DNA of 64,000 bases from Clostridia bacterium (lineage in GTDB: Bacteria; Bacillota; Clostridia; Oscillospirales; Acutalibacteraceae): NCBI GenBank assembly GCA_017433225.1, contig JAFRHS010000011.1, forward strand, positions 28,879 to 92,878, given 5' to 3'. How positions within the stretch are numbered: position 1 is the first letter of the stretch; each line of letters starts with the position of its first letter. Under the pieces are notes generated by a model. The model was given only the letters and a program-made list of their open reading frames with translations, was not told where the DNA came from and searched no databases. Below are positions 26,293 through 35,300 of this stretch, one piece after another. Position numbers and translations under genes: made by a program.

Positions 26293-26300
26293 GAACAGAA

Positions 26301-26340
26301 AAACGTCCATCGCCCGAACGGGAGATGGACGTTTGTTTTT
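26301..26340. terminator. Terminator between convergent genes
   Basis: An 11-bp perfect stem (26301-26311 with 26324-26334) and a T-run, between the flavoprotein gene and the minus-strand nhaC-type gene. Confidence 0.85.
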
Positions 26341-26347
26341 TGAGGGT

Positions 26348-27733
26348 TTATTCGGCCGTCTCTTCGACGGCTTCGGCCGCGGCTTCCGCGGCGGTCTCGG
26401 CCGGGACCGTGATCTTCTTTTTGCCCCTGCCGTCGAGCAGGATGGAGCCGATGACAGCGATGCCGAGGAGGTACGGGTAGTAGAGGTACGGCATCATGGA
26501 GACACTCGAGATGCCGGCCAGACCGGCCGCGACGAGCAGCTGCGCGCCGTACGGGATGATGCCCTGGAAGACGCAGGAGACGGTGTCGAGGATGGACGCG
26601 GTCTTCTTCGGCTCGATGCCGTATTCGTTCGAGATGTCTTTGGCGATGGGGCCGGCGAGGACGATGGTGACCGTGTTGTTCGCGGTCGCGATGTCGAGGA
26701 TGCCGGTGAGCGCGGCGATGCCGAACATGCCGCCCTTTCTGCCCTTCGCCGTTTTGTGGATGAGGCTCAGGATGGCCTCAAACCCGCCGTTCGCCTTCAT
26801 GAGCGCGCCGATGGAAGCGACGAGCAGCGTGACGATGATGGTCTCGAACATGCCGGAGAGACCGTCACCCATGGCGGTGAGCGCCGTCGTGAAGGTCAGG
26901 GACTTCGTGAACAGGCCGACTGCCAGGAACAGGACCGTGCCGCCGCCGAGGACGAAGAACACGTTGACGCCGAGCAGGGCCGCGATGAGAACGATGAAGT
27001 AGGGGATGGCCTGCCAGATGTTGTAATCGAAGCTGCCGAGTTCGGTCGGACGGTTGCCGAGCGCGAAGATGATGATCAGTGTGAGGATGGCCGCCGGAAG
27101 GGCGATCAGGAAGTTCGTCTTGAACTTGTCTTTCATCTCGACGCCCTGCGTCTTGGTGGCCGCGATGGTCGTGTCGGAGATGAAGGACAGGTTGTCACCG
27201 AACATGGCTCCGCCGAGGACGATGCCCGCGCAGTAGGGGATGCTGAGTCCCGCGCTCTCCGCCAGAGAGACCGCGACCGGGACAAGGACCGTGACGGTGC
27301 CGACACTGGTGCCCATAGACATGGAGATGAGGGACGCGATGATGAACATGCCGGGGACCGCCATGCTTCCGGGAAGGAGCTCGAGCAGGAAGTTCGCGGT
27401 GCTGGCCGCGCCGCCCGCCGCCTTCGCGATGCCGCCGAACATGCCGGCGAACAGGAAGATGAAGATCATGATGGTGATGTTGTCGTCGCCGATGCCTTTG
27501 GCGCAGAGATGGATCTTCTGATCGAAGTTCCGTTTCCGGTCCTGCGCCATGGCGGTGATCCACGCGATGGTGAACGCGAGGACGACAGACATGATGTAAA
27601 AGCCCATCTGACCCTCGATGGGGCGGATGTACTCAAAGAAGATACCGATGCCGAGGTACAGCACCAGGAAGACCAGGATGGGCAGGAGCGCCTTGCCGTT
27701 GGCCTTTGGTTTGTTGGTCGTATTGGGTTCCAT
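26348..27733 (-). CDS. NhaC-family Na+/H+ antiporter
   Basis: A 461-residue polytopic membrane protein with about 11-12 helices. GMFGGIAKAAGGAASTANFLL, SMSMGTSVGTVTVLVPVAVSLAE, LGGAMFGDNLSFISDTTIAA and DIATANNTVTIVLAGPIAKDIS match the NhaC family, which exchanges sodium or other ions and organic substrates for protons. A short Ala/Glu-rich tail (AETAAEAAAEAVEE) ends the protein. RBS GGAGGAAG. Monocistronic and divergent from the lipase gene. Confidence 0.9.
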   Translation of the reverse strand: MEPNTTNKPKANGKALLPILVFLVLYLGIGIFFEYIRPIEGQMGFYIMSVVLAFTIAWITAMAQDRKRNFDQKIHLCAKGIGDDNITIMIFIFLFAGMFGGIAKAAGGAASTANFLLELLPGSMAVPGMFIIASLISMSMGTSVGTVTVLVPVAVSLAESAGLSIPYCAGIVLGGAMFGDNLSFISDTTIAATKTQGVEMKDKFKTNFLIALPAAILTLIIIFALGNRPTELGSFDYNIWQAIPYFIVLIAALLGVNVFFVLGGGTVLFLAVGLFTKSLTFTTALTAMGDGLSGMFETIIVTLLVASIGALMKANGGFEAILSLIHKTAKGRKGGMFGIAALTGILDIATANNTVTIVLAGPIAKDISNEYGIEPKKTASILDTVSCVFQGIIPYGAQLLVAAGLAGISSVSMMPYLYYPYLLGIAVIGSILLDGRGKKKITVPAETAAEAAAEAVEETAE

Positions 27734-27768
27734 AAAACTTCCTCCGAATAACGTTTTCGTACCTATCC

Positions 27769-27776
27769 ACTATAAC
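27769..27776 (-). promoter_or_regulatory. Extended -10 promoter of the antiporter gene
   Basis: On the minus strand TGTTATAGT gives an extended -10 (TATAGT at 27769-27774); no good -35 is visible. Confidence 0.5.
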
Positions 27777-27856
27777 ACAAAACAGCTTTTCTAAAAAGAT
27801 ATCTTTACAAAAACCGAAAAATGTATGATAAGCATCACTTTCTACAAGATTCGCGG

Positions 27857-27885
27857 TTGTTATCAGAATTGTACGGTTGTATAAT
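27857..27885 (+). promoter_or_regulatory. Promoter of the lipase-like gene
   Basis: TTGTTA (27857-27862) and TATAAT (27880-27885), 17-bp spacer, about 55 bp before the ATG. Confidence 0.8.
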
Positions 27886-27940
27886 TCTTGCGTCAATGTT
27901 CGGACAATAGTTCTAGAGAGTTTATGGAGGCGCATCATCA

Positions 27941-29149
27941 ATGAACGACTACAAGAACAACTACCCATCCATCCTGGTCCACGGCTTTGCCGGCTGGGGT
28001 GAAGATGACGGCATGAGCAAGTACTTCAACTACTGGGGCATGTTCGGCTCCCGCCGCCTGATCCCGCACCTGCGCGGGGAAGGCTATGAAGTCTACTACC
28101 CGTCCCTCGGCCCCTTCTGCAGTGCATGGGACAGAGCCTGTGAGATCTACGCATTCATCTTCGGCGGCACCGTCGACTACGGCAAGGTCCACAGCCAGAA
28201 GTACAACCACAAACGGTTCGGCCGCACCTATCCCGGTGCTCTCAAAGACCTCGGCAAGACCGAAGCGCACAAGAAGGTCAACCTCTACGGCCACTCCTTC
28301 GGCGGCCCCACGGTCAAAGCCTTTGTCGATCTCATGAACAACGGCTGGCAGGAAGAGATCGACGGCACCGATCCCGACGATCTGTCTCCGCTCTTCAAGG
28401 GCGGCATGTCCCACCTCATCCACACCGCGGTCACCCTGTCCGGTGTCAACAACGGCACCATCCTCGACCAGTGCTTCAACGACAAGTCCATGCACATCGT
28501 TGAGAAGGTCATCCTGAAGGGCACCTCTCTGCTCGGCTACAGTGAGTACAACTGGTTCTTCGACCTCGGCCAGCAGCAGTTCGACCTCGGCCACTATCCG
28601 GAGGAGAACCATCACGGCGAGACCCACCCGCAGAGCAAGCAAGACTTCGAGAATGGCTTCCAGAGATACGCGAGCTCCAAGATGGACCGCTCCAACTGGG
28701 AGATGGACATCATCTGGTGCAAGTGGATGAACGACCGTCAGGGCGTTGCCAAAGACGTCTACTACTTCGCAGAGCGCACGAACAACGGCCATCCGGTCGC
28801 GGACGGCACTTACCGCTCCAACACCCACAACCCGATCACGTTCTTCACCGGCAACATCATCGGCAAGAAGCAGCCGGTCCGTGAGACCGGTTACGAGTAC
28901 GGGCCCGAGTGGTATCCGAACGACGGCTATGTCCCGGTCATCGGCCAGAGCGCCCCGCTCAACCAGCCGGCCATCGAAGCCGGTCCGGACACCGAGTTCA
29001 AACCCGGCATCTGGTACAACATGCCGGTCCGCAACGGCGACCACATCATGTGGAACGGCATGAGCCGCAACAAGTGGGAGTTCTTCGCCATCTTCGACAA
29101 GATGTTCGAGCGTGCCCGCATGCTGCCCGATGCGGAGGACGTCCTGTAA
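27941..29149 (+). CDS. Lipase-like alpha/beta hydrolase (family I.5/I.6 type)
   Basis: A 402-residue protein resembling Staphylococcus/Geobacillus lipases: YPSILVHGFAGWG is the oxyanion-loop block, YGHSFGG holds the nucleophile Ser119, an acidic residue lies in PNDGYVPV, and the catalytic His is likely in NGDHIMW. The core matches large secreted triacylglycerol lipases in length, but the protein begins directly at the lipase domain with MNDYKNNYPSILVHGF and has no signal peptide or propeptide, so it appears to stay in the cytoplasm. RBS GGAGG. Own promoter and terminator. Confidence 0.85.
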   Translation: MNDYKNNYPSILVHGFAGWGEDDGMSKYFNYWGMFGSRRLIPHLRGEGYEVYYPSLGPFCSAWDRACEIYAFIFGGTVDYGKVHSQKYNHKRFGRTYPGALKDLGKTEAHKKVNLYGHSFGGPTVKAFVDLMNNGWQEEIDGTDPDDLSPLFKGGMSHLIHTAVTLSGVNNGTILDQCFNDKSMHIVEKVILKGTSLLGYSEYNWFFDLGQQQFDLGHYPEENHHGETHPQSKQDFENGFQRYASSKMDRSNWEMDIIWCKWMNDRQGVAKDVYYFAERTNNGHPVADGTYRSNTHNPITFFTGNIIGKKQPVRETGYEYGPEWYPNDGYVPVIGQSAPLNQPAIEAGPDTEFKPGIWYNMPVRNGDHIMWNGMSRNKWEFFAIFDKMFERARMLPDAEDVL

Positions 29150-29162
29150 ACCGCATTTTCCG

Positions 29163-29192
29163 AGAGTCTGTCATTTTGGCAGACTCTTTTTC
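29163..29192 (+). terminator. Terminator of the lipase-like gene
   Basis: An 8-bp stem (29163-29170 with 29180-29187) followed by TTTTCT. It overlaps the -35 box of the trmD promoter. Confidence 0.8.
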
Positions 29193-29203
29193 TATGTTAT
29201 ACT
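29176..29203 (+). promoter_or_regulatory. Promoter of trmD
   Basis: TTGGCA (29176-29181) and TATACT (29198-29203), 16-bp spacer. The -35 box is part of the preceding terminator stem, so the two signals are nested. Confidence 0.7.
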
Positions 29204-29227
29204 GGACGTCAGAAAAGGAGGGAGCCC

Positions 29228-29977
29228 ATGATCATTTCCGTTTTGACCATCTTCCCGGAAAGCTTCGAGAGCTTTCTGAAGACCCCGGTCGTGGCCCGCG
29301 CCGTCGACAAGGGCCTCGTCTCCATCGACATCGTTGACATCAAAGAGTTTGCACAGGGCAGTTTCCGCCACATCGACGACTCTCCCTTTGGCGGGGGAGC
29401 GGGCATGGTGATGCGCTGTCAGCCGGTGCTCGACGCGCTGCGGCATGTGAAGGAGCAGGACCCCTCGGGCGATGTGCGGAGCGTCGCCATGACCCCTGCC
29501 GGAACACCGTACGATCAGAAGACCGCGCGGCGCTTCGCGGAGCTCCCGCACCTCGTCCTTCTCTGCGGCCACTACGAGGGCATGGATGCCCGCATCTTCG
29601 GCAGCATCGATGAAGAGATCTCCATGGGCGACTACATCCTGACCGGCGGCGAACTGCCGGCGATGACGGTCATCGACTCCGTCGTGCGGCTGCTGCCTGG
29701 CGCCCTCCGGGGCGCCAGTACGGAGGAGGAATCCTTTGAAGACGGGCTCCTCGAATATCCGCAGTACACCCAGCCGCGGGAGTACGAGGGGATGTCGGTC
29801 CCGGACGTCCTCCTGTCGGGAGACCACGGGCGGATCCGCCGCTATCGGCGGCAGGAGGCCCTGCGGCTCACGAAGGAGCGGAGGCCGGACCTCCTCGAGC
29901 GGTACATCGCCGAGGGAAAACTGACGAAAGAAGAGGAAGAACTGCTGTTTTTACTTGAGCAGGAGCCTCAAATGTGA
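29228..29977 (+). CDS. trmD: tRNA (guanine(37)-N1)-methyltransferase
   Basis: A 249-residue SPOUT methyltransferase that makes m1G37 and prevents frameshifting, acting on tRNAs including proline tRNAs such as the one at 25431. VLTIFPESFESF, DDSPFGGGAGMVMRCQPV, LLCGHYEGMDARI (knot) and DYILTGGELPAMTVIDSVVRLLPG are canonical. RBS AAGGAGGG. The usual neighbours rimM and rplS are absent; trmD is monocistronic with its own promoter and terminator. Confidence 0.97.
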   Translation: MIISVLTIFPESFESFLKTPVVARAVDKGLVSIDIVDIKEFAQGSFRHIDDSPFGGGAGMVMRCQPVLDALRHVKEQDPSGDVRSVAMTPAGTPYDQKTARRFAELPHLVLLCGHYEGMDARIFGSIDEEISMGDYILTGGELPAMTVIDSVVRLLPGALRGASTEEESFEDGLLEYPQYTQPREYEGMSVPDVLLSGDHGRIRRYRRQEALRLTKERRPDLLERYIAEGKLTKEEEELLFLLEQEPQM

Positions 29978-29991
29978 TAGAATACACGGCG

Positions 29992-30046
29992 AAGAGCAAA
30001 GGTGTTCTTTTTCCCGAAACGGGGAGAAGTCGTCTTTGCTCTTTTT
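29992..30046 (+). terminator. Terminator of trmD
   Basis: A 10-bp outer stem (29992-30001 with 30034-30043) with an inner hairpin (TTCTTTTTCCCG near CGGGGAGAA), then a T-rich tail. Confidence 0.8.
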
Positions 30047-30070
30047 CTCTGCGTTCGAAGGGCTCTGCTA

Positions 30071-30099
30071 TTGACTTTTTATGCATATATCAGTATCAT
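30071..30099 (+). promoter_or_regulatory. Promoter of the argF-carA-carB operon
   Basis: TTGACT (30071-30076) and TATCAT (30094-30099), 17-bp spacer. The leader to argF is then about 108 nt and includes the ARG-box-like pair. Confidence 0.7.
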
Positions 30100-30133
30100 T
30101 TATGCAGTCATTTATAAAGAACCGCATGATTTC

Positions 30134-30169
30134 ATGAATAATATTCATTTTTCAGCGAATAATATACGG
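30134..30169. promoter_or_regulatory. Tandem ARG-box-like operator (ArgR/AhrC)
   Basis: ATGAATAATATTCAT (30134-30148) is a perfect palindrome matching the ARG-box core TGAAT-N-ATTCA type. A second, weaker copy, CGAATAATATACG (30156-30168), has its centre exactly 21 bp further. The 21-bp centre spacing is that of classical ARG-box pairs bound by hexameric ArgR with arginine as corepressor. Placed in the leader, between promoter and argF, it should block transcription when arginine is plentiful. Confidence 0.75.
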
Positions 30170-30213
30170 AATTCTGCATAAAAGAGACGAATCGTCAATA
30201 GAGGAGAATACGC

Positions 30214-31212
30214 ATGGACTTAAAGGGTAAAGACTTTCTGAAATTACTCGACTTCACACCGGAGGAGATCGGCTATCTCATCGACCTCGCGGCGGACCTC
30301 AAGGCCAAGAAAAAGGCCGGCATCCCGCACCGTTACTGCGAGGGCAAAAACATTGCCCTCATCTTCGAGAAGACCAGCACCCGGACCCGCTGCAGCTTTG
30401 AAGTGGCGGCGCACGACCTCGGCATGGGCTGCACCTACCTGAACCCGACCGATTCTCAGATCGGGAAGAAGGAGAGCATCGCCGACACGGCGCGCGTGCT
30501 GTCCGGTATGTTCGAGGGCATCGAGTACCGCGGCTATGGGCAGGAGATCGTCGAAGAACTCGCCCGGTACGCGGACGTCCCGGTCTGGAACGGTCTCACC
30601 AATGAGTACCATCCGACACAGATCCTCGCCGACTTCCTGACCATAAAGGAACACTTCGGCCGCCTCAAAGGCATCAACTTCGTCTACATGGGCGATGCCC
30701 GCTACAACATGGGCAACTCGCTGATGGTCGGCTGCGCCAAGATGGGCCTCAACTTCGTGGCCTGCGCTCCGGCAAAGCGGTACTTCCCGGCGGACGAACT
30801 CGTGAAGACCTGCGAGGAGATCTGTAAAGAGACCGGCGGTTCCGTCCGGCTCATCACCGATCCCATGGAAGCGACGAAGAACGCGGACGTCATCTACACC
30901 GACGTCTGGGTCTCCATGGGCGAGCCCATCGAAGTCTGGGCAGAGCGCATCCACGACCTCCAGGACTATGCGGTCACGAAGAAGATCATGGACAATGCCG
31001 CGGAGGGTGCTGTTTTCATGCACTGCCTGCCGGCGTTCCATGACTGGAAGACCACCATCGGCCGGGAGATGGGCGAGCGCTTCTCCCGCGACAGCATGGA
31101 AGTGACGAACGAAGTCTTCGAGTCCGAGGCGTCGATCGTCTTCCAGGAAGCAGAGAACCGAATGCATACCATCAAGGCGGTCATGGCCGCCACCATCGGG
31201 GAGATCGACTGA
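30214..31212 (+). CDS. argF: Ornithine carbamoyltransferase
   Basis: A 332-residue enzyme making citrulline from ornithine and carbamoyl phosphate. Carbamoyl-phosphate site [13 protein letters not shown], then HPTQILAD, and the ornithine block HCLPAFHD. Length and motifs are canonical. RBS GAGGAG. First gene of an operon with both carbamoyl-phosphate synthase subunits, and downstream of an ARG-box pair, so an arginine-biosynthetic rather than catabolic role is likely; the absence of arcA and arcC nearby agrees. Confidence 0.97.
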   Translation: MDLKGKDFLKLLDFTPEEIGYLIDLAADLKAKKKAGIPHRYCEGKNIALIFEKTSTRTRCSFEVAAHDLGMGCTYLNPTDSQIGKKESIADTARVLSGMFEGIEYRGYGQEIVEELARYADVPVWNGLTNEYHPTQILADFLTIKEHFGRLKGINFVYMGDARYNMGNSLMVGCAKMGLNFVACAPAKRYFPADELVKTCEEICKETGGSVRLITDPMEATKNADVIYTDVWVSMGEPIEVWAERIHDLQDYAVTKKIMDNAAEGAVFMHCLPAFHDWKTTIGREMGERFSRDSMEVTNEVFESEASIVFQEAENRMHTIKAVMAATIGEID

Positions 31213-31214
31213 TT

Positions 31215-32381
31215 ATGTCTCAATTCCTTAACCGGGCCAATGCCTCTGCCGGAGCGCAGGGGGCCCATACGAAGAAAAAGCGGTACCTTGTCCTGTCGGA
31301 CGGTACCGTTTATGAGGGGTTTGCCTTCGGGGCCGATGTGTCCGCCATCGGCGAACTGGTCTTCACGACCGGCATGTGCGGGTACATCGAGACCCTGACC
31401 GACCCCAGCTATTACGGACAGATCGTGCTGCAGACATACCCGCTCATCGGGAACTACGGCATCATCGAGGACGATTTTGAAGGCGACTGTTTCGTCAAAG
31501 GCTATGTCGTCCGCGAATGGTGCGAGCAGCCGTCCAACTTCCGCTGCCAGTACACCCTGGATACGTTTCTCAAAGAACGGGGCGTTCCCGGCATTTACGG
31601 AGTCGATACACGTGAGATCACGAGGACCATCCGGGAACACGGGGTCATGAACGCCATTCTGTGCGATTCGGTCCCCCGCGATCTCTCGGAGGTCTCTTCT
31701 TATGTCATCACCGACGCGGTCCCCTCCGTCACCACGAAGGAGAAGAAAGTCTTCGAAGCGGTCGAAGGCAGCGCCGGGGAAGAGGGCCCGCTGAAAGTGG
31801 CGCTCCTCGACTACGGTGCCAAACGGAACATCATCCGCGAGCTCCAGAAGCGGGGGTGCGATGTGGTCGTCCTGCCCGGCACGTCTTCTGCAGACGATGT
31901 CCTCGACGAGCACCCCGACGGCATCATGCTGTCGAACGGACCCGGGGACCCGGCCGATGCCCAGGACCAGATCATGCAGATCGCCAAGCTCCTCGGCATG
32001 AAGCCGATCTTCGGCATCTGTCTCGGCCACCAGCTGACGGCCATCGCCGCCGGCGCCAGAACCACGAAACTCAAATACGGTCACCGGGGCGTCAACCAGC
32101 CCTGTAAGGACGTCAAAGGGACCCGGACCTTCATCACGAGCCAGAACCACGGCTACGCGGTGGTCTCCGAGTCTGTGAAGCGGGGCGAAGAGCGTTACAT
32201 CAACGCGAACGACAAGACCTGCGAAGGCATCGACTACCCGGACTGGAACGCCTTTACGGTCCAGTTCCACCCGGAAGCGAGCTCCGGCCCCCACGACACC
32301 TCGTTCCTGTTCGACCGTTTCATCGACAATATGTGGGAAGAGAAGAACAAGAGGGGAGGCGTGACGAATGCCGCTGAATAA
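31215..32381 (+). CDS. carA: Carbamoyl-phosphate synthase small subunit
   Basis: A 388-residue glutaminase subunit. N-terminal CPSase domain (YLVLSDGTVYEGFAFG, GYIETLTDPSYYGQIV) and a class I glutamine amidotransferase with the nucleophile Cys in FGICLGHQL and His-Glu in QFHPEAS. It supplies ammonia to CarB. A 20-residue N-terminal extension (MSQFLNRANASAGAQGA) is longer than usual; a downstream start cannot be excluded. Begins 2 nt after argF and overlaps carB by 14 nt. Confidence 0.96.
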   Translation: MSQFLNRANASAGAQGAHTKKKRYLVLSDGTVYEGFAFGADVSAIGELVFTTGMCGYIETLTDPSYYGQIVLQTYPLIGNYGIIEDDFEGDCFVKGYVVREWCEQPSNFRCQYTLDTFLKERGVPGIYGVDTREITRTIREHGVMNAILCDSVPRDLSEVSSYVITDAVPSVTTKEKKVFEAVEGSAGEEGPLKVALLDYGAKRNIIRELQKRGCDVVVLPGTSSADDVLDEHPDGIMLSNGPGDPADAQDQIMQIAKLLGMKPIFGICLGHQLTAIAAGARTTKLKYGHRGVNQPCKDVKGTRTFITSQNHGYAVVSESVKRGEERYINANDKTCEGIDYPDWNAFTVQFHPEASSGPHDTSFLFDRFIDNMWEEKNKRGGVTNAAE

Positions 32382-35300
32382 AGACATCAAAAAGGTCCTC
32401 GTCATCGGCTCCGGTCCCATCGTCATCGGCCAGGCGGCAGAGTTCGACTATGCCGGTGCCCAGGCCTGCCGCGTCCTGAAGGAGGCGGGCGTCAATGTCG
32501 TCCTCGTCAACTCGAACCCCGCCACGATCATGACCGATCAGGCGCTGGCCGATGAGATCTACCTCGAACCCCTGACGGCGGAGACCGTCAAGCGGATCAT
32601 CGAAAAAGAAAAACCGGACAGTCTGCTCGCCGGCCTCGGCGGCCAGACCGGCCTCACTATCTCCATGCAGCTCGAGAAGGAACACTTCCTGACCGACCAC
32701 GGCGTACAGCTCATCGGCACCAATGTCGAAGCCATCGACAAAGCGGAGGACCGGGAACTGTTCAAGGAGACCCTCGAAGCGATCGGCGAACCGGTCATCC
32801 CGTCCGATATCGCGGAAGATATCACGACGGCGCTGTACATCGCCCACGATATCGGCTATCCGGTCATCGTGCGCCCCGCCTTCACCCTCGGCGGAGCCGG
32901 CGGCGGGATCGCGAACGACGCGGAGGAACTGAAGCTCATCGCCTATACCGGTCTCGAGGCGTCCCCGATCCACCAGATCCTCGTCGAGAAGTGTGTCTCC
33001 GGATGGAAGGAGATCGAATTCGAGACGATGCGCGACTATGCCGGCAACGTCATCGCGGTCTGCTCCATGGAGAACTTTGACCCCGTCGGCATCCACACCG
33101 GCGACTCCATCGTCGTGGCGCCCGCCCAGACCCTCTCCGACAAAGAATACCAGATGCTCCGGACGGCCTCTCTGAACATCATCACGGCCCTCGACATCGT
33201 CGGCGGCTGCAACTGTCAGTTTGCCCTGAACCCGGACACCTTTGAATACGCCGTCATCGAAGTCAACCCCAGAGTCTCCCGGTCGTCCGCTCTGGCCTCC
33301 AAGGCCACCGGCTATCCGATCGCGAAGATCACGACCAAGATCGCCCTCGGCTACAACCTCGATGAGATCGAAAACGACATCACCGGCGAGACCTGTGCCT
33401 GCTTTGAGCCCGCACTCGATTACATCGTCGTCAAGTTCCCGAAGTGGCCCTTTGACAAGTTCCCGAACGCCGAGCGCAAACTGGGGACCCAGATGAAGGC
33501 CACCGGGGAAGTCATGTCCATCGGCACGAGCTTCGAGATGGCCGTGCTGAAAGCGGTCCGCGGAGCGGAGATCTCACTCAACACCCTGAACCGGAACGCG
33601 AAGGACGGCGCACCCATCCGGGAACGTCTCGCGAGAGTCGATGACTTCCGCATGTTCACGGTCTTTGAAGCCCTGAAAGCAGGCGTGCCGGTCGATGAGA
33701 TCTTCGAGATCACGAAGATCGACCGCTGGTTCCTCTATAAACTCCGGAACCTCGCGGAGTTCGAAGACCGTCTCCAGGACGGCCTGACGCAGGAACTCTA
33801 TGAAGAGGGCAAGAAGCTCGGCTATCCGGACGATGCCCTGTGCGCGCTGTCCGGCGCTCCGAGCATCCGTGTGGCAGGCATCTTCCACAGAGACCCGGTC
33901 TACAAGATGGTCGACACCTGCGCCGCGGAATTCGCGGCCACGACACCGTATTTCTACTCGACCTATGATAAGCACTGTGAGTCCCGGACGTTCGCGCGTT
34001 CCGGCAAGCCCACGGTCATGGTCCTCGGCTCCGGCCCCATCCGCATCGGACAGGGCATCGAGTTCGACTACTCCTCGGTCCACTGTGTCTGGACCCTCAA
34101 GGAACTGGGCTACGACGTCGTCATCGTCAACAACAACCCGGAGACGGTCTCCACGGACTACGACACGGCGGACCGCCTCTACTTCGAGCCCCTGACGCCG
34201 GAAGACGTCATGAGCATCATCAAGGTCGAAAAGCCGGTCGGCGTCGTCGTCGCCTTCGGCGGACAGACCGCGATCGCGCTGACGAAGTATCTCGATGACC
34301 ACGGCATCAAGATCCTCGGGACCTCTGCCAAAAGCATCGATACGGCGGAGGACCGCGAACGGTTCGACGCCCTGCTCGAAAAATATGACATCAAGCGGCC
34401 GAAGGGCACTGCCGTCTATACGCTGGACGGCGCTCTGCGGACGGCACAGAAGCTCGGCTATCCGGTCCTGCTCCGCCCGTCCTATGTCATCGGCGGCCAG
34501 AACATGAAGATCGTCCACGATGAACACGAAGTGGAAGTCTACATGAACAAGATCCTGTCCCAGGGCATCGACAACCCCGTCCTCGTCGACAAGTACATGC
34601 AGGGCACGGAACTCGAAGTCGACGTCATCTCGGACGGCACCGACATCCTCATCCCCGGCGTCATGCAGCACGTGGAGCGGGCCGGTGTCCACAGCGGCGA
34701 CTCCATCGCGGTCTACCCGCCCTACAGCATCAACGACAAGATGATGGACGTCATCGTCGACACTTCCACCAAGCTGGCGCTGGACCTCGGTACACAGGGC
34801 CTCGTCAACATCCAGTACCTCATCTATCAGAACGAGCTCTACGTCATCGAGGTCAACCCGAGGGCCTCTCGTACGGTCCCGTACATCTCCAAGGTCACCG
34901 GCGTGCCCATGGTCGAACTGGCGAGCCGGGTCATGCTGGGTGAGCCCCTCAAAAAGATGGGCTACGGGACCGGCCTCTACCGGACGCCGCCCTATGTGGC
35001 CGTCAAGGTCCCGGTCTTCTCCTTCGAGAAACTCATGGACGCGAACTCCTACCTCGGTCCGGAGATGAAGTCCACCGGAGAAGTCCTCGGCGTCGGCAAG
35101 AACCTGAACGAAGCGCTCTTCAAGGGCCTCACCGCGGCCGGCCGGAAACTGACCGCCCCTGACGCGTTCCACGACGTCGGTGTCTTCCTCTCGGTCGACA
35201 AGTACGACAACCTCGAGACCGTCTCTCTGGCGAAGAAACTCGACGACCTCGGGTTCAAACTCTACGCGACTTCCGAAACGGCGGAACACATCGCCCACCT

